Origin: Vicia villosa
Lineage: Eukaryota > Streptophyta > Magnoliopsida > Fabales > Fabaceae
Reading direction: 5' to 3'
Length of the DNA: 64,000 nt
NCBI RefSeq assembly: GCF_029867415.1
Contig: NC_081181.1
Location: forward strand, 122,850,042-122,914,041
Shown here one piece after another: positions 45,747-59,659 of this stretch. The stretch's first letter is position 1. Every line of letters starts with the position of its first letter. The notes under the pieces are model-generated. The model searched no databases. It had not been told where the DNA came from and worked only from the letters and a program-made list of their open reading frames with translations. The position numbers and the translations under genes were made by a program.

Positions 45747-47693
45747 ATGGAAAGCGGTGTGCTAGGGTTTGATAAAACCCTAGTGACTAAGTATGGAAAG
45801 TCAGCGGAGGAAAAAGATCAGCAGGACCGTAGCACTAAACGGACCAAGGAGAGGGGGGCTGGGGATGTAAAGGAGAATGTGAATGTGGATATTGGAGACA
45901 TGCATGGAGATTACGATGCATGAGTCTCATGCACAGGAGGATGACAATGTACGTTATACGAATAACAGGACATACAAAGACATGGTGATGGGAGCAGATG
46001 GAGGAGACGAGACAGAGGATGAGCTGGGGAAATTTCATGGGGACAATGATGAAGAGGTGGAGGAAGATGGGGAACAAGAGGCCATAACAGTAGTGGAACA
46101 GACTATTGGTGGTTATGAATGCCCACAATTTATTCTGTCCAAAATTGAGGAAAGAAGATTTCATAAATCATGGAAGAGGGACCTTATAGTGAATTTATTG
46201 GGGAGAAGGATTGGCTATAAAGCATTAGAGACTATACTTAAACAAATATGGGTGAAAAAAGGAATAATAAACATTATTTATCTTAGTAATGATTATTATC
46301 TGGTAAACTTTTCTCATGAGCAGGATCAGTTAATGGCTTTGATGAATGGACTGTGGTTTATTTATGATCATTACCTTACTGTGAAAGCCTGGTGCCCTAA
46401 CTTTCATCCTCAAAGTGATTCAATTAAGAATGCTGCGGTGTGGGTGAGAATCTCAGAGTTACCTATTGAGTATTATGATAGTGGAGTGCTTCACAATATT
46501 GGCAACAAAATTGGGAAGATAATAAAGGTGGATAAGAATATGGTGTTGCATGAACGTGGAAAGTACACACAAATTTGTGTTGAGGTAGATTTATCCAAGG
46601 CGCTACTTGCGAGTTTCATGCTGAAAGACAGACGGTATAGTGTTGAGTATGAAGGTCCACACTTGTTGTGTACTAAGTGCGGAAAATTTGGTCACTAAGT
46701 CGAAGGATGTCCAGATAAATTGAAGGCTGCAACAGTAGGAGCCAAAGAAGGTGTGGCTCAAAATGATACAGGCCATGCTGCTAAGGTTGGTGGAGGTAGT
46801 GAAGCTGACAATATAGGTCCTTGGCGGGTGGTGCAAAAGACTCGTAGACCACGGAAAGGGAAAGAGAAAGATCCACTAATGGATGTGGGACTGGGGAAGA
46901 AGCAACAGGGAGAAAGCTCGGCTAAATGGGGACTGCAAGGCTCGAGGTTCATCGCATTAGGACATGAGAGTGAGGAGGCTGTTGGTGAGCACGATTATGA
47001 GGAACCGGTGATTGGGCAAATGGCTGACATGCAGATTCAAGGTTCTAAGGAGAAAGAGAATAATAGTAAGCATATGGCTAAAAAGGTGAGTGTGGCGGAG
47101 ACTTGTGGCAAGGCAATGCAGAAACCAAAAGCAGTAACTCTAGGCAATAGCAGTAGTGGTATTTTGCATAACGGCACCCCAAGCCAAATCAATGTGGAGT
47201 GGTAGAGGTTAACACAAGAAAAACAACGAGTGTGAGGATGGAAAGGAGTGTGTCTAATATTGAGCAAGAAAGGATTAAAAAGAGCAATACGCTAGGAGCA
47301 AGAGCAACGGGACGATTTAAAGGGAAGCTTGTGAGTAAGGCCACGGGAAGAATTAACCAGGAACTTGGCACAGGAGATGCAGAAACAAACAAACTGGCCA
47401 TGCTGTTTATGAGCCAATTCAGGCATGTTCGACATAGAGGTGATGATAGCAACCATAAGGAGAAAGACATAACTGAAACATTTCACTTTAAAGGTCTTAT
47501 ATTGGAGATGGTTCAGACCAATATGCCTAATAATGCTCTGCCCCCAGATATAGAACCAGCAGTTAAGGAGGTTGAAGTGGAAGATGGGTGGTATGAGGAT
47601 ACAAATAAGGATCAACTGGTTGAGGAGGATGGAGAAGATACTCATGCTTCAGAAATGGAAGTGGTTAACGAAACTCCGATAGGAGAGCAGTAA
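45747..47693 (+). pseudogene. LINE ORF1 (DUF4283 with zinc knuckle)
   Basis: ATG at 45747 (MESGVLGFDKTLVTKYGKSA). A frameshift near 45880-45930 leads to the main frame 45883-46698 with the DUF4283 fold (RDLIVNLLGRRIGYKALETI, LMNGLWFIYDHYLTVKAWCP, NAAVWVRISELPIEYY). The zinc knuckle reads CTKCGKFGH, then TAA at 46696-46698, then VEGC. The same frame resumes to 47205, and a shift leads to a charged tail ending at 47693. In plant L1-type LINEs ORF1 binds the element RNA. It lies directly upstream of ORF2, whose start is 31 bp further on. Confidence 0.8.
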
Positions 47694-47723
47694 GAGGTAT
47701 GGTACTGAGCAGTTAATCAACTT

Positions 47724-50405
47724 ATGGTTATCATGAATACACAGAAGAACATAGTAGTGTGGAATTGTCGTGGAGTGGCACGTGCGAGTTTTTATCGTTA
47801 TTGCAAGGAATATGTAACAAAGTGGAGACCTTTGCTATTGGTTATTATGGAAACAAGGTAGCAGCCTGATAGGTTGAAGAGAACTTCCAGCCATCTCGGG
47901 TACGAAGGTTTTGTCGCGTCTGCCAATATCGAATTTGCTGGTGGAATTATTGTTGTGTGGCGACCTGAGGAAATCTCAGTGGAAACAGTTGCCACACATT
48001 TCCAATATGTGCATCTAAAGGTGCAAATTCCCAATAGCCGCGAATGGTTTTTTACTGCAGTGTATGCTAGTCCAGTGGAGGTGAATAGGGGTGTGTTGTG
48101 GGATAAACTTTGTGATATTGCCACAAGAATGCAAGACGCGTGGTTAGTTGCAAGTGACTTCAATGATATTATGTGGGCTGAGGAGAAGAGAGGTGGTGCA
48201 CCAGTAAATTCCTGTAAATGTAACAAGTTTCGTGAACGAGTAGAGGAGTGTAATCTTGTAGATGATGGTTTTGTAGGAGCCAAATTTAATTGGAAAGGCC
48301 CGTTGTACCATTGGGGACAACAGATTTAGAAGCGCCTCGATAGAGTGCTAATTAACAATCATTGGAGGTTTATGTTCCTCGACGGTTACATTAGAGTGCT
48401 GCCCCGTTTGAGTTGTTCTGATCACCACCCGTTAATGATTAGTCCATATGATGGCTTTCATATTAGGGCTCCAAGATTGTTCAGGTTTGAAAGTTCTTGG
48501 CTTTTGGAAGGAAGCTACTACCAGATGCTGCAGAGTAGTTGGGAGCAAGGCATTCCAATATGACAGAATCTCAGTAATATTTATGCGCGTATTACAGATT
48601 GGAAATTTACCACGTTCCATCAGGTTCGATATCAGAAGAAATAGTTAATCGCTAGAATTGAGGGTATCCAAAAGAGTATACAAGTTGGGGCGAAGGTTCA
48701 TGGATTGATTCATACCGAGCAACGACTGCAATTGGAGCTTGACAACCTTCTTCATAAAGAAGAACTTATGTGGCATCAACAGTCTCGAACTCAGTGGTTA
48801 CGTGATGGTGATAGAAATACTCGGTATTATCACACAAAGCCATAACGCGTCGAAGGAGGAATAATATCCTAATGTTGAAAACAGAAGACGACAATTGGAC
48901 TAACGATGTGCAGCAAATCAGACATGTGGCTAAGGAGAATTACCTTAATTTGTTCACATTAGAGCAGCCCCATGTGCAGTGGACTGTGACAGCAATAACT
49001 TTTCCTATGTTACAGGCTGATATGGTGAGTAGATTAAATGGACTTGTCATAGACGAGGAGATCAAAAAGGCCGTCTTTAGCATGCAGTCGTGGAAGGCAC
49101 CAGGGCCCGACGGCTTTTCGATTGGGTTTTATCAAAAGTCCTGGGACATAGTGGATACGAGTGTGTGTGGCTTTGTCAAGGAGGTCTGGAGTAAACCAAG
49201 CCTGTTGCAAGAAGTGAATCAAACAGACATCTGCCTCATCCCGAAGGTTCCGCATCTAGAACTGATAAGCCAATTCAGACCCATTTCTCTGTGTAACGTT
49301 ATTTACAAGACTGTTAGCAAAGTCATGGTGGAGCGACTGAAAGAGTGCATCGCGCCGATTATCTCTCTATATCAAACTGGCTTTGTTCCGGGGAGGAATA
49401 TAGATGAGAACATAATAGTAGCTCAAGAAATGATACATTCTCTGATGAAAGCGAAAGGAAAGAAAAGCTTCTTTCTTATTAAAATTTATTTGGCAAAAGC
49501 ATACGACAAATTGCATTGGAGCTTTATCTCGAATGTAATTACGGAAATTGGGATACCGGAGCAGATTAAGAATGTCATCACGCAAGTCGTAACTAGTATG
49601 GAAACAAATTTGAAATGGAATGGTATAACGGATGAGTATTTTCAGCCTCAACATGGAATCCGACAAGGAGATCCGATTTCTCCGTATATGTTTGTGATGT
49701 GCATAGATAAGCTCTCGCACATGATTGGTCAGGCAGTTAATGAAGGACGATGGACAGCGCTTAGGGATGGTAGGAATGGGTCGGCTATCTCCTATTTAAT
49801 GTTTGTGAATGATCTACTATTATTTGTTGAATCCAGCGAGAAGCAGATCAATTGTGTTATGCACACGCTTGATATGTTTTGCAATGCTTCGGGCCAACAA
49901 GTGAGTAGTGAGAAGACAAGTATTCCATTTTCTCCGAATACAGATAGAAGAATTAAGGATGCTATCCTCCGATTCTCTGGCTTCAGGAAAACGAACGCGT
50001 TAGGGAAATATCTCGGTGTTCCGCTAACTGGTAAAGCGCCAAAGAGTAAGGATTTTGAGTATGTCCTAAATCAAGTTCAAGCTAAACTCAAGAAGTGGAC
50101 AACGACTTAGCTATCTCTTGCGGGGAGAATAACTTTAGCTAAGGGTGTGTTGAAAGCAATACCTATATATCCTATGATGACTTCCATGTTACCAAAAACT
50201 TCTGTGGAGGAAATTCAAAAAATTCAAAGAAAGTTTATCTGGGGGGATACAGACACTTCTCGTAAATAACATTCGGTTGGTTGGGACGTGGTTACCGTGC
50301 CAAAGATGCACGGTGGGCTTGGAATTAGGAGGCTACATGAGATGAACAAGGCATGCATTCTAAAATTGGTTTAGGGGCTGCAACAAAACAGTCAGGCTTG
50401 TGGTG
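47724..50405 (+). pseudogene. LINE ORF2: endonuclease and reverse transcriptase
   Basis: ATG at 47724. The APE-type endonuclease shows VVWNCRG, METR, ASDFNDIMW and SDHHPL, broken by stops after METR (near 47860) and at 48327-48329. After a decayed linker, RT (48872-50110) shows WKAPGPDGFS, FRPISLCNVIYK, YQTGFVPGRN, QHGIRQGDPISPYMF and GKYLGVPL. Two key residues are altered: IYLAKAYD where DLAKAYD is usual, and FVNDLL where FADDLL is usual. A stop at 50108-50110 precedes SLAGRITLAKG. The chromovirus interrupts the gene at 50406, and its C-terminal part resumes at 63813. Confidence 0.85.
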
Positions 50406-50410
50406 TAAGG
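50406..50410. repeat. Target duplication TAAGG (left)
   Basis: The same five bases recur at 63808-63812, flanking the chromovirus inserted in LINE ORF2. Confidence 0.9.
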
Positions 50411-52354
50411 TGTAACACCCTTCTAAACCCCGCGGCAATTAAACAATCAAATCAGAGTAACATGCACAAGGGCGTCACAATTGATAAATAAAAATAAACC
50501 ACATCGGTCATAAGTCATGCATTCACTGAAGAAACATACTAACATAACTCATAAATCAACTATCTCATGTTTACACAGTGGAATATGTTACCAAACTAGC
50601 ATTACATTCATCCATGCTTTAATCCTCAACTAAGATAAACAAAATAGAGTTAATGCCATAAACTAAAAACAGTGTTCCCCAATGTTACAGCTATCAGAGC
50701 ATGACCCGACGCTAACCGACACATTGACTCATGAGCTAATCCTCACCGAGTCGAAGCCGCTATCCTCAATCTGAAAAATATAGTGTAAGGGTGAGTCTCA
50801 TTCGCAATTAACAAATATTATTGCATTATAAATAACAGTACATTAACAGTTATATTATTCACCCAACTCATCTATATCCAGATCGTCCATCAACATACAT
50901 ACACATATCATCACAACAATATAAGAGTATACAAATAGTCATGTTATCAATCCATGCAAATGAATGCAACTGACTCTATGCATGTGGTACCAATCATCAT
51001 CAATGGGAATCACCCACCGACCGATCTATCATCATCCAGATACGGCCCTGCCAGCACAAATTTCACACAATGGGAATTCTGCCATTCACTGAATCCTCTC
51101 ATCATCTAGGATTCAGTCCTCTTCAATGCTTATGAATGCATGTAAACATATATATATAACATACTTTCATCATCTCCACTCTATGAGTAGCATCATCTAT
51201 ACTCATTTCATCATCATCATCATCATCATTACTAAGCATGTTCATATATACATTAACATCATTCATTACAATCAATCATTAGTAAACCACAGAATCACAT
51301 CACAAGGTTTACACAGTCTCAAACAGCATACAAAACAGGCTTACAGATCGAAAGTTACACATCATTGAACTTTCCGGAAAAATCACAAAACAGAATTTTA
51401 CACATGCAGCGACCATACGCGTATCATAAGGCCCATACGCATCCATACGCGTATCACCTTTCCCCGTACGTGTATCATACGCATTTCATCAGAATCCAAA
51501 ATGGCCTAAGAACCAACCCATACGCGTATCAGCCTTGCCATACGCGTATCACCAGGACCAGTTTTCCCCTTCTAAAAATTCCATACGCATATGAGCATCC
51601 TCATATGCTCTTTATACGCAAATCATCAGTACAAGGTATTTGGGACAGGGCACCTGCGTATCATACGCGTATAGCCCCTTGGGAGTGTCCCTCATACGCG
51701 TATGACTTCATCCCATACGCGTATGACACTGTTCCATACGCGAAACACCAGAAAATGTCCAGAACCTGCAATTTCGTAACAGTCCAAAACCCACTCGTTT
51801 CTACTCATACCAGTCCACGATTTTGAGTCTAAAACAGTCCAATTTCACGTTTTCATTCACAGGATTCATTCATACAAACTAATATATCATCATATATCAA
51901 TCAACACATCCAAATCCCGAAATCTAACCCAATTCTTAGAACCCCAAAACCTAACTCTGACATACAAACGGAATTGACTCAACAACACAACTATTCATAC
52001 ACTATCCATCTATAATCACGATAAGAGATGATAATTGGAAGAGTCCCCCCTTACCTTAGCCAAATTCTTGCTCTTTGGTCTCTTCCTCTTTGTTCCTCTT
52101 CTACGTTCTTCGCGTTCCAACTTTTCTCTTTTCACGTTCTGTTCTTTCTTTCCCAATTCTAAGTATTTTATGAAAAATAATATTAAATTAGTAAGGGCTT
52201 TACTACACCACACCCCCTCTTCTTACTAATCTCACACATGGCCCAAATGCCATTCAACCATCATTTTTCCATTATTTTCATAAAATCCATAATAATAATA
52301 ATTATTAATCTAATATTCAAATTAAATTAAAATTAAAATTATACGGGTGTTACA
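50411..52354 (-). repeat. 3' LTR of the chromovirus
   Basis: Plus-strand ends TGTAACACCC...GGGTGTTACA. Contains the ATACGCGTAT palindrome cluster. Differs from the partner by a CAT unit, a TA unit and one C in length. Confidence 0.95.
51405..51750. repeat. ATACGCGTAT palindrome cluster, 3' LTR
   Basis: More than ten copies of CATACGCGTATCA or close variants in about 340 bp, irregularly spaced at 12-60 bp. Translation of the open frame across it gives repeated AYHTRI words, which reflects the DNA repeat and not a protein. Confidence 0.92.
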
Positions 52355-52374
52355 ACTCTCCCCCACTAAAAGAG
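52355..52374 (-). promoter_or_regulatory. Polypurine tract of the chromovirus
   Basis: On the minus strand TTTTAGTGGGGGAGAGT immediately precedes the 3' LTR, the expected plus-strand primer site. Confidence 0.8.
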
Positions 52375-52396
52375 TTTTCGTCCTCGAAAACATACC

Positions 52397-55300
52397 TTAG
52401 GTAAAGAGCTCTGGATAAGAATCCTTCATCTGGCTCTCTAGCTCCCAGGTAACATTTCCTTCAGTCGGTCCTCCCCAAGCTACTCTGACTAAAGCTATTT
52501 CCTTACCACGCAATTGCTTCAGTCTTCTATCTTCAATCCTCACAGGCAACGTTTCAACCGTTAAGTTGTCTTTTACCTGTACATCATCTACTTGGATCAC
52601 ATGGGACGGATCTGAAATGTATTTCCTCAGTTGCGACACATGGAATACATCATGCAAGTTGGCAAGCATCGGCGGTAACGCAATACGATATGCCATTTCT
52701 CCCACTCTTTCAGAAATTTGGAATGGTCCAATAAAACGTGGAGTCAACTTCTTTGACTTCAATGCCCGACCAATACCTGTCATAGGAGTAACTCTCATAA
52801 ACACATGGTCTCCCTCTTGAAACTCAAGTGTTTTCCTCCTCTTGTCATGATAACTCTTCTGACGACTCTGAGAAGCTTTCATCTTCTCTTGAATCATCTT
52901 AATCTTCTATGTGGTCTCTTGTACAATTTCCGGACCAATCACAGCACTCTCACCTGATTCGTACCAACACAACGGCGTCCTACACCTCCTACCATACAAA
53001 GCCTCAAACGGAGCCATACCGATACTCGAATGAAAACTGTTGTTGTAGGTAAATTCAATCAAAGGCAGATAACTATCCCAGGCACCTCCTTTTTCTAGCA
53101 CACAAGCACGTAACAAATCTTCTAACGACTGAATCGTCCTCTCGGTCTGTCCATCTGTCTGCGGATGATAAGCAGAACTCAATCTCAGCTTAGTACCCAA
53201 AGCCTTCTGCAAACCTTCCCAGAACTTAGACGTAAATCTCGGATCTCTGTCTGACACGATACTTGAAGGAATACCATGTAGACTAACTATCTTCTCAATA
53301 TACAACTGAGCTAGCTTCTCCATCGGATAATCCATTCTCACTGGTATAAAATGTGCAGACTTCGTCAACCTCTCCACCACGACCCAGATAGCTTCACAAT
53401 TTCTGACAGTTCTCGGCAAACCCGAAACAAAATCCATCGATATGCTATCCCACTTCCACTCAGGAATAAACATCGGTTGCATAAACCCAGATGGCTTCTG
53501 ATGCTCAATTTTTGACTTCTGGCAAGTCAAACAAGAGTACACAAACTCAGCAATTTCTTTCTTCATTCCAGGCCACCAAAACAACTTTTTCAAATCATGA
53601 TACATCTTGGTAGCACCAGGATGAATACTCAACCCACTACGGTGTCCTTCTTCCAAAATACGTTTTCGTAGTTCAGCAACATCAGGAACACAAACTCGGT
53701 CACCAAACCTCAGTATACTATTCTCGTCAATTCTGAATTCACCACTCTTGCCTTGATTAATCAAAGTCAACTTATCGATCAATTCAACATCAGCTTTCTG
53801 ACCCTCTCTGATCTCTTCAAGAATACCGCTAGTCAGCTTCAGCATACCCAATTTGACACTAGTAGGAGTACCTTCACACACCAAACTCAAGTCTCTGAAT
53901 TGTTCAATCAAATCCAATTCCTTCACCATTAGCATAGACATATGCAAGGTCTTCCTACTCAATGCATCAGCAACAACGTTTGCCTTACCCGGATGGTAAT
54001 TCAAACCAAAATCATAATCTTTCAGAAACTCTAACCACCTTCTCTGCCTCATATTCAACTCTTTCTGATCAAAGAGATACTTTAGGCTCTTATGATCACT
54101 GAATACTTCAAATCTCGAACCATACAAATAGTGCCGCCACAACTTCAAAACAAAAACTACAGCTGCCAACTCCAAATCATGAGTCGGATAATTCCTTTCA
54201 TGTACTTTGAGTTGTCTCGACGCATACGCGACTACTTGTTGATTTTGCATCAATACGCCACCTAAACCCATCAGTGATGCATCACAATAAACTACAAATG
54301 ATTCTGTCGGATTCGGCAAAATCAAGATAGGAGCACTAGTCAACCTCCTCTTCAGCTCTTGGAATCCTTCCTCACACTTTGCATCCCAAATAAAAGCTTG
54401 TCCCTTCCTGGTTAGTTTAGTTAACGGCAAAGCTAACTTTGAAAATCCTTCAATAAACTTTCTGTAGTAACCTGTAAGACCAAGAAAGCTACGAATCTCT
54501 GACACTGACTTCGGAGCTTCCCACTGAGATACAGCTTCTATCTTTGTAGGATCAACAACAATACCATTCTTAGAAATCACATGCCCAAGAAAACTGACTT
54601 CCCCTAACCAGAATTCACACTTCGACAGTTTGGCAAAAAGTTGCTTCTCTTTTAACAGTTCCAATACCGTTCTGAGATGTTCAGCATGTTCTTCCTCATC
54701 CTTAGAGTATATTAGGATGTCATCTATAAACACCACCACGAACTTATCGAGATAAGGATGAAAGATCCTGTTCACATACTCCATAAAAACACCAGGTGCA
54801 TTAGTAACTCCAAACGGCATTACAGAATACTCATAATGTCCATACCTTGTTCTAAAAGCAGTCTTCTGAATATCGTCATCTTTCACACGTATCTGATGAT
54901 ACCCAGACCTCAGATCAATTTTGCTAAACACACGCGCTCCAACCAACTGATCCATCAAATCATCAATCCTCGGCAAAGGATACCGATTCTTGATAGTAAC
55001 CTTGTTCAATTGTCTGTAATCTACACACAGCCTCATCGAACCCTCTTTCTACTTCACTAGTAACACAGGCGCACCCCACGGAGAAACACTAGGACGAATG
55101 AATTTCTTCTCCAGCAATTCTTCTAACTGCTTCTTCAGTTCGGCCAACTCAGACGGCGACATACGATACGGTGCCATCGACACTGGACTAGTTCCTGGAA
55201 TCAAATCAATAGAAAACTCCACTTCTCTTTCCGGTGGTAATTCATTCACATCTTCTGGAAAAACTTCTGGAAATTCACACACCACAGGTAATTCGCGACT

Positions 55301-56603
55301 CGCCACTTTTTCTTTCACATTCATCAATGCGAACAACATAAACACCGTCGCACTATCCCCGATAGCCTCATTCACCTGTCTAGCTGTCATTTCCAGATTA
55401 TCAGTACTAACATCTTCGGGAAAAATTACCGTCTTCGCAAAACAGTTGATATGAACACGGTTGAACTCCAACCAGTTCATTCCCAGGATTACATCGAGTT
55501 GTTTCAACGGAAGGCACACTAAGTCCATCCCGAATTCTCTGCCAAAAATGTCAATCGGACAATTCAAGCATGCAGACGAAGTAGTTACTGAACCCGACGC
55601 AGGAGTGTCAATAACCATACTTCCATTTATATCAGATATCTCAAGATTCAACCTCATAGCACAATCCAAAGAAATAAAAGAATGAGTTGCTCCAGTATCA
55701 ATAATTGCAACTAAAGGTGTGCCATGAATGAAACACGTACCTTTAATCAGTCTGTCTTCTGGAGTAGTCTCTGACCCGGTCAAAGCAAAAACCCTTCCTC
55801 CCGATTGGTTATTCTTTGGCTTGGTACAATTCGGACTAATGTGACCCTCTTCACCACAGTTGTAACAAGTCACACTCTTCCTCTTACAATCAGCAGCAAT
55901 ATGACCCACCTGATCACACTTATAACATTTCTTCTGATCATTCTTACACTCGTTCCGACGATGTCCCACCTCACCACAATTGTAACATCTGATACGAGCA
56001 CTAGAATCTCCCCCACTGGGTTTCTTCCAATCAGCAGACTTACCTCTACCATATGGTTTACCTCTATCCATAGGCTTCTTCCCTTTTTTGTCAACTAACT
56101 CGCGGGAGTGAGATGACTTCAGCTTGATATTATCCTCCTCAAAAATCCTGCTACAATCCACTAAGTCAATAAACCTCCGAATCCTCTGGTACCTAATACC
56201 CTGCTTGATCTCATCACGAAGACCATTCTCAAACTTGACACATTTTGAGAACTCACTGGCTTCATCATTGTTGTAGTGTACATAATACTTTCCCAGCTCC
56301 ACAAACTTTGCAGCATACTCTGGTACCGTCATGTTACCTTGGACCAGCTCCAGAAATTCAATCTCTTTTCTTCCCCTGACATCCTCAGGAAAATACCTCC
56401 TCAGAAATTCCCTCTTGAATATAGCCCAAGTAACTTCTACACCATCAGCATCCAGTTCAGCTCTGGTTGCTAACCACCAGTCATCAGCCTCTTCAGATAA
56501 CATGTGAGTGCCATACCTCACCTTGAGGTTCTCAGCACAATCAATGACTCTGAAAATCCTCTCGATCTCTTTGAGCCATTTCTGAGCACCCACAGGATCA
56601 TGC
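52397..56603 (-). pseudogene. Chromovirus gag-pol (main part)
   Basis: One minus-strand frame carries everything, with TAG stops at 55049-55051 and 52907-52909. Order: gag capsid (GAQKWLKEIERIF, WWLATRAELD, FLRRYFPEDVRGRKEIEF); three knuckles CYNCGEVGHRRNEC, CYKCDQVGHIAADC and CYNCGEEGHISPNC; protease AIIDTGATHSFIS; RT (SPWGAPVLLVK, then [20 protein letters not shown], and [10 protein letters not shown] with the paired aspartates); RNase H ([15 protein letters not shown]); integrase HHCC and DDE core ([27 protein letters not shown]); and a chromodomain (EIALVRVAWGG, VTWELESQMKDSYPELF). Stop one replaces a Lys codon. Active sites are preserved. Confidence 0.93.
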
Positions 56604-58178
56604 TGTCATACCCCAATTTTTGACCTAAGATACCACCTCATATCATTTGCATATGCATCATTTGCATCTCTAACAAATTGCATAGCTTGTGTTTGCTACT
56701 TGTGACTCAGCAGGATTTGATCAGGAAATCACTCATCAGTACAAGTACAAACCAATTAGGGTTTTGTTCTCCCTTCATTTCAAATGAATCATCTTCATCA
56801 GCAATCAACATTTGGTCCTCAGAGATTCATTTCAACAAGCTCAAAGGCTCTGAATCAACCAGATTAGGGTTTTGACTGAAGATAGCATACTCCTGACTTT
56901 TGCTCAGGATTTGACTTAATGACTAGGGACATGAACTCAAGACCCCAAGGGCATCATTTTGACATAATCCATTGGCTCAAGACATCTCCTATACAAGGAT
57001 TGATCAACAGTGAAATTTCAAATCATCAGATTAAGGTTTTGAACTATCAGGGACTAAAATCAGGGATCACATTTGGGAAACCCTAAAAATCCCCAGGGAG
57101 TCAATCAAAGGTTTCAATCATCCTCAAATAATCCCTATGACAATATCCAATGGAAATTGCATCTCAATTCAAGATCCACAGTCATCAATTTTATCAGGTC
57201 GACAATTAGGGTTTTTTGACCTAATTCACTGAACAACTGACCTTTTAATCAGGACATGGTGTCACAACTCAAACCATGGTTCAATATCCTCTAATGCTTC
57301 AATGTGATCCATTCATACCATTCATTTGGTGAGGATAGCCTGTTTCATTTGAAATCTCCAGAAACGCGATTCGTCTGAAAAAGTCAACTGTACAAGATCA
57401 CCATTGACTTTTGGAGAATTTTGGTCAACCATGACTTTTGAAGTTTTGAATCATCAATATATGATATATGAAGTCATTTGATCAAGAAAATCAATCAAGA
57501 ATCAAAAAGTCAAAAGTTTGACTTTCCATACTTAGAGAAATTTCTAAGTGTTTTTCATGGTTTTTTCCAAACTTTGGAAGGGAATAACTCAAAATTTCAC
57601 CTACAAACTGAAAAAAACTTCCATCATGAAAGTTGTAGATTTTGATCCAATGAACAACTTTGTCACATATAATTTTTTTCCATAAGATCAACCATTTAAG
57701 AGATATGGAGCTTCAAAGTTGGTATCTTATGAAAATTTCACTTAAAACTTCATTTTCTTCAAAGTTCATGGAACTTTTTCACCCATTTCCTTAAGAGACT
57801 TGAGGAAACTTTCAACTAGGCTTTTGAAGTATGTAACATGAGCTTTCCAAAATGTCCAAGAGCATGAAAAAATATGGAGTGTAGCCATGGTTTTGAATTT
57901 TGACATTAGTGATCATTTTCACTTGGATTTGCACCATTTTTCACTAAGTTTCAAGACTACATGACCTATAATCCAAGCAATGATGCATAGAAGCAATAAT
58001 TGAATGATATTTTCTGATTTGAAGATCAGAATGGAAGAGGATAAGAAGCTAGAGAAATAACCATGGTTAAGTCACTTTTAACCATTTGCATTTAATGTGA
58101 AAGATTCCATTTTATCTCTTAAGCCAAATCATCATTCTTGATCAACTTGCAAGAGCTTTGTATTCAGAAACTTTGGCC

Positions 58179-58187
58179 TATAAATAG
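58179..58187 (+). promoter_or_regulatory. TATA box of the Ogre-like LTR
   Basis: TATAAATAG, preceded by TTTGGCC and followed by AGGTCCTTACCTC and a CA-rich stretch. It is the only good TATA box in the LTR and lies about 1.58 kb in. Confidence 0.65.
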
Positions 58188-59127
58188 AGGTCCTTACCTC
58201 ATTCAAAATCACACCAAAACCTCATAAACATAGGTTTTCTCTTCCTTTCTTAGAATGCAAGTTTCATGGTTTTCAAAAGAGGTAAAATTCTCAACCTCTA
58301 AACCTTTGAAGTTCTAAGCAAAGTGATGCTTCTAACACTTCCCAAATACCATATGGAAGTTGTTTGAACCTTTGAAACCTTCCAAAAACACCTCAAACTC
58401 AGAATCATCATCTCACCTCCAAATATGCATAACACTAGCCTTATCATGCCAAAATGAAATCCAGGCCAATTCTGTCCAAGTTAATCATCCAAACATCATC
58501 CATATACTTCATGTGAACTATTCCAATCATCATCCATGCCCAGAAACCTCAGAATCATTAAGCTCAATTCATACTTGGCTCTACTGCAGATCAGGTTCCA
58601 TGGAATGATCCAGATGTTTTCAATCCACTCCAAGCATCTAGACACCTTCCATATGGTCCATTGAAGCTATCCAGATCATCAAACAACTTATGTAACACCT
58701 CTATTGCAGAATTTGATTCTCACTTTTGCCGTTTTTGAAGGTAAGCCACTTGAACTTCAAACTCATACTTGCACGCATCATAAATGAAATATGAGCATAC
58801 CATCTTGTTTCTGCACCTATGAGGATCATTAACCCTCAATCAATTGCATCATAACATGATCATACACGATTTCACATTGAATTTCAGTTTTAGGGTTCTT
58901 CGTGTTCATCACAAAATTGACCCCCTTAGAGTGAAAATAAATGAATTTTGAGGGCACCATCATGTTCCTCGTGAAAAAACGAGCAAGATAGACCTTTCAC
59001 TTGTTCAATTTGGTTCGGTTTTCAAAAAATTCAAATTCAAATGGGGATTGTGTTCTTGGCGCGTTTTTTGGTTCATAAGTTTTGAAATTTAGTTGGAAAA
59101 TATATTTTACCAAGCGCGTATTACAAA

Positions 59128-59215
59128 CAAGCCACAAGCGTGGCTCAGCTGGTTATTGTTTTGGTTGGTGACCTTAGGGTCACGAGTTCAAGTCCTCTAG
59201 GGACCAAACCTATTT
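59128..59215 (+). repeat. tRNA-like (SINE-like) segment in the Ogre-like LTR
   Basis: GTGGCTCAGCTGGTTATTG resembles an RNA polymerase III A box, and GGGTCACGAGTTCAAGTCC about 35 bp later resembles a B box. The sequence ends ACCAAACC and TTTTTTT. It does not fold into a complete tRNA with proper acceptor pairing, so it is more like a SINE head or tRNA fossil than a tRNA gene. Confidence 0.55.
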
Positions 59216-59659
59216 TTTTACAACTAATTTTATTTCTTTTTTTAACAAACTTCACCAATTAATTAAACCAATCAAAATTCATCATTTTCACTTCATTTTT
59301 TTTACACTCTTTATTTAATATACATATTTTGACAATATCAAAAAAAATCACAAAAAAAGATTCATTTAATATATTTTTAATTGAGTTTAAAATGACTTGT
59401 TTTTAAGTACTTTTAATACTTTTAAATACTGTTTTTCATTTGATTTTCAAACTTAAACACTTGTAAATATTTTTTGAGCAAACCCTAATCATTTAGGTGT
59501 TAATTAAGTATAATCTTTTTGTTTATCTTGATTAATTTGATTTCTTTCAATTTCAAATCGTTTTAAAACAAGCGATCGCGATTCTTTTCAAAGACAATAA
59601 ACCATTTCTTTTTGAAACTATTGATTAAATCTTTTTAATTGATTAATTGATTTTCAAAA

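Noticed and set aside
49367..49720. 117-codon minus-strand frame in the LINE RT
   Set aside because: Shadow of the RT frame on the plus strand.
51365..51826. 153-codon plus-strand frame with repeated AYHTRI words (and its copy at 62817-63278)
   Set aside because: It lies wholly within the chromovirus LTRs and is produced by the ATACGCGTAT repeats; the element's coding strand is the opposite one.
59128..59215. Functional tRNA gene
   Set aside because: A and B box words are present but no complete cloverleaf can be drawn; treated as a tRNA-like fossil within an LTR.
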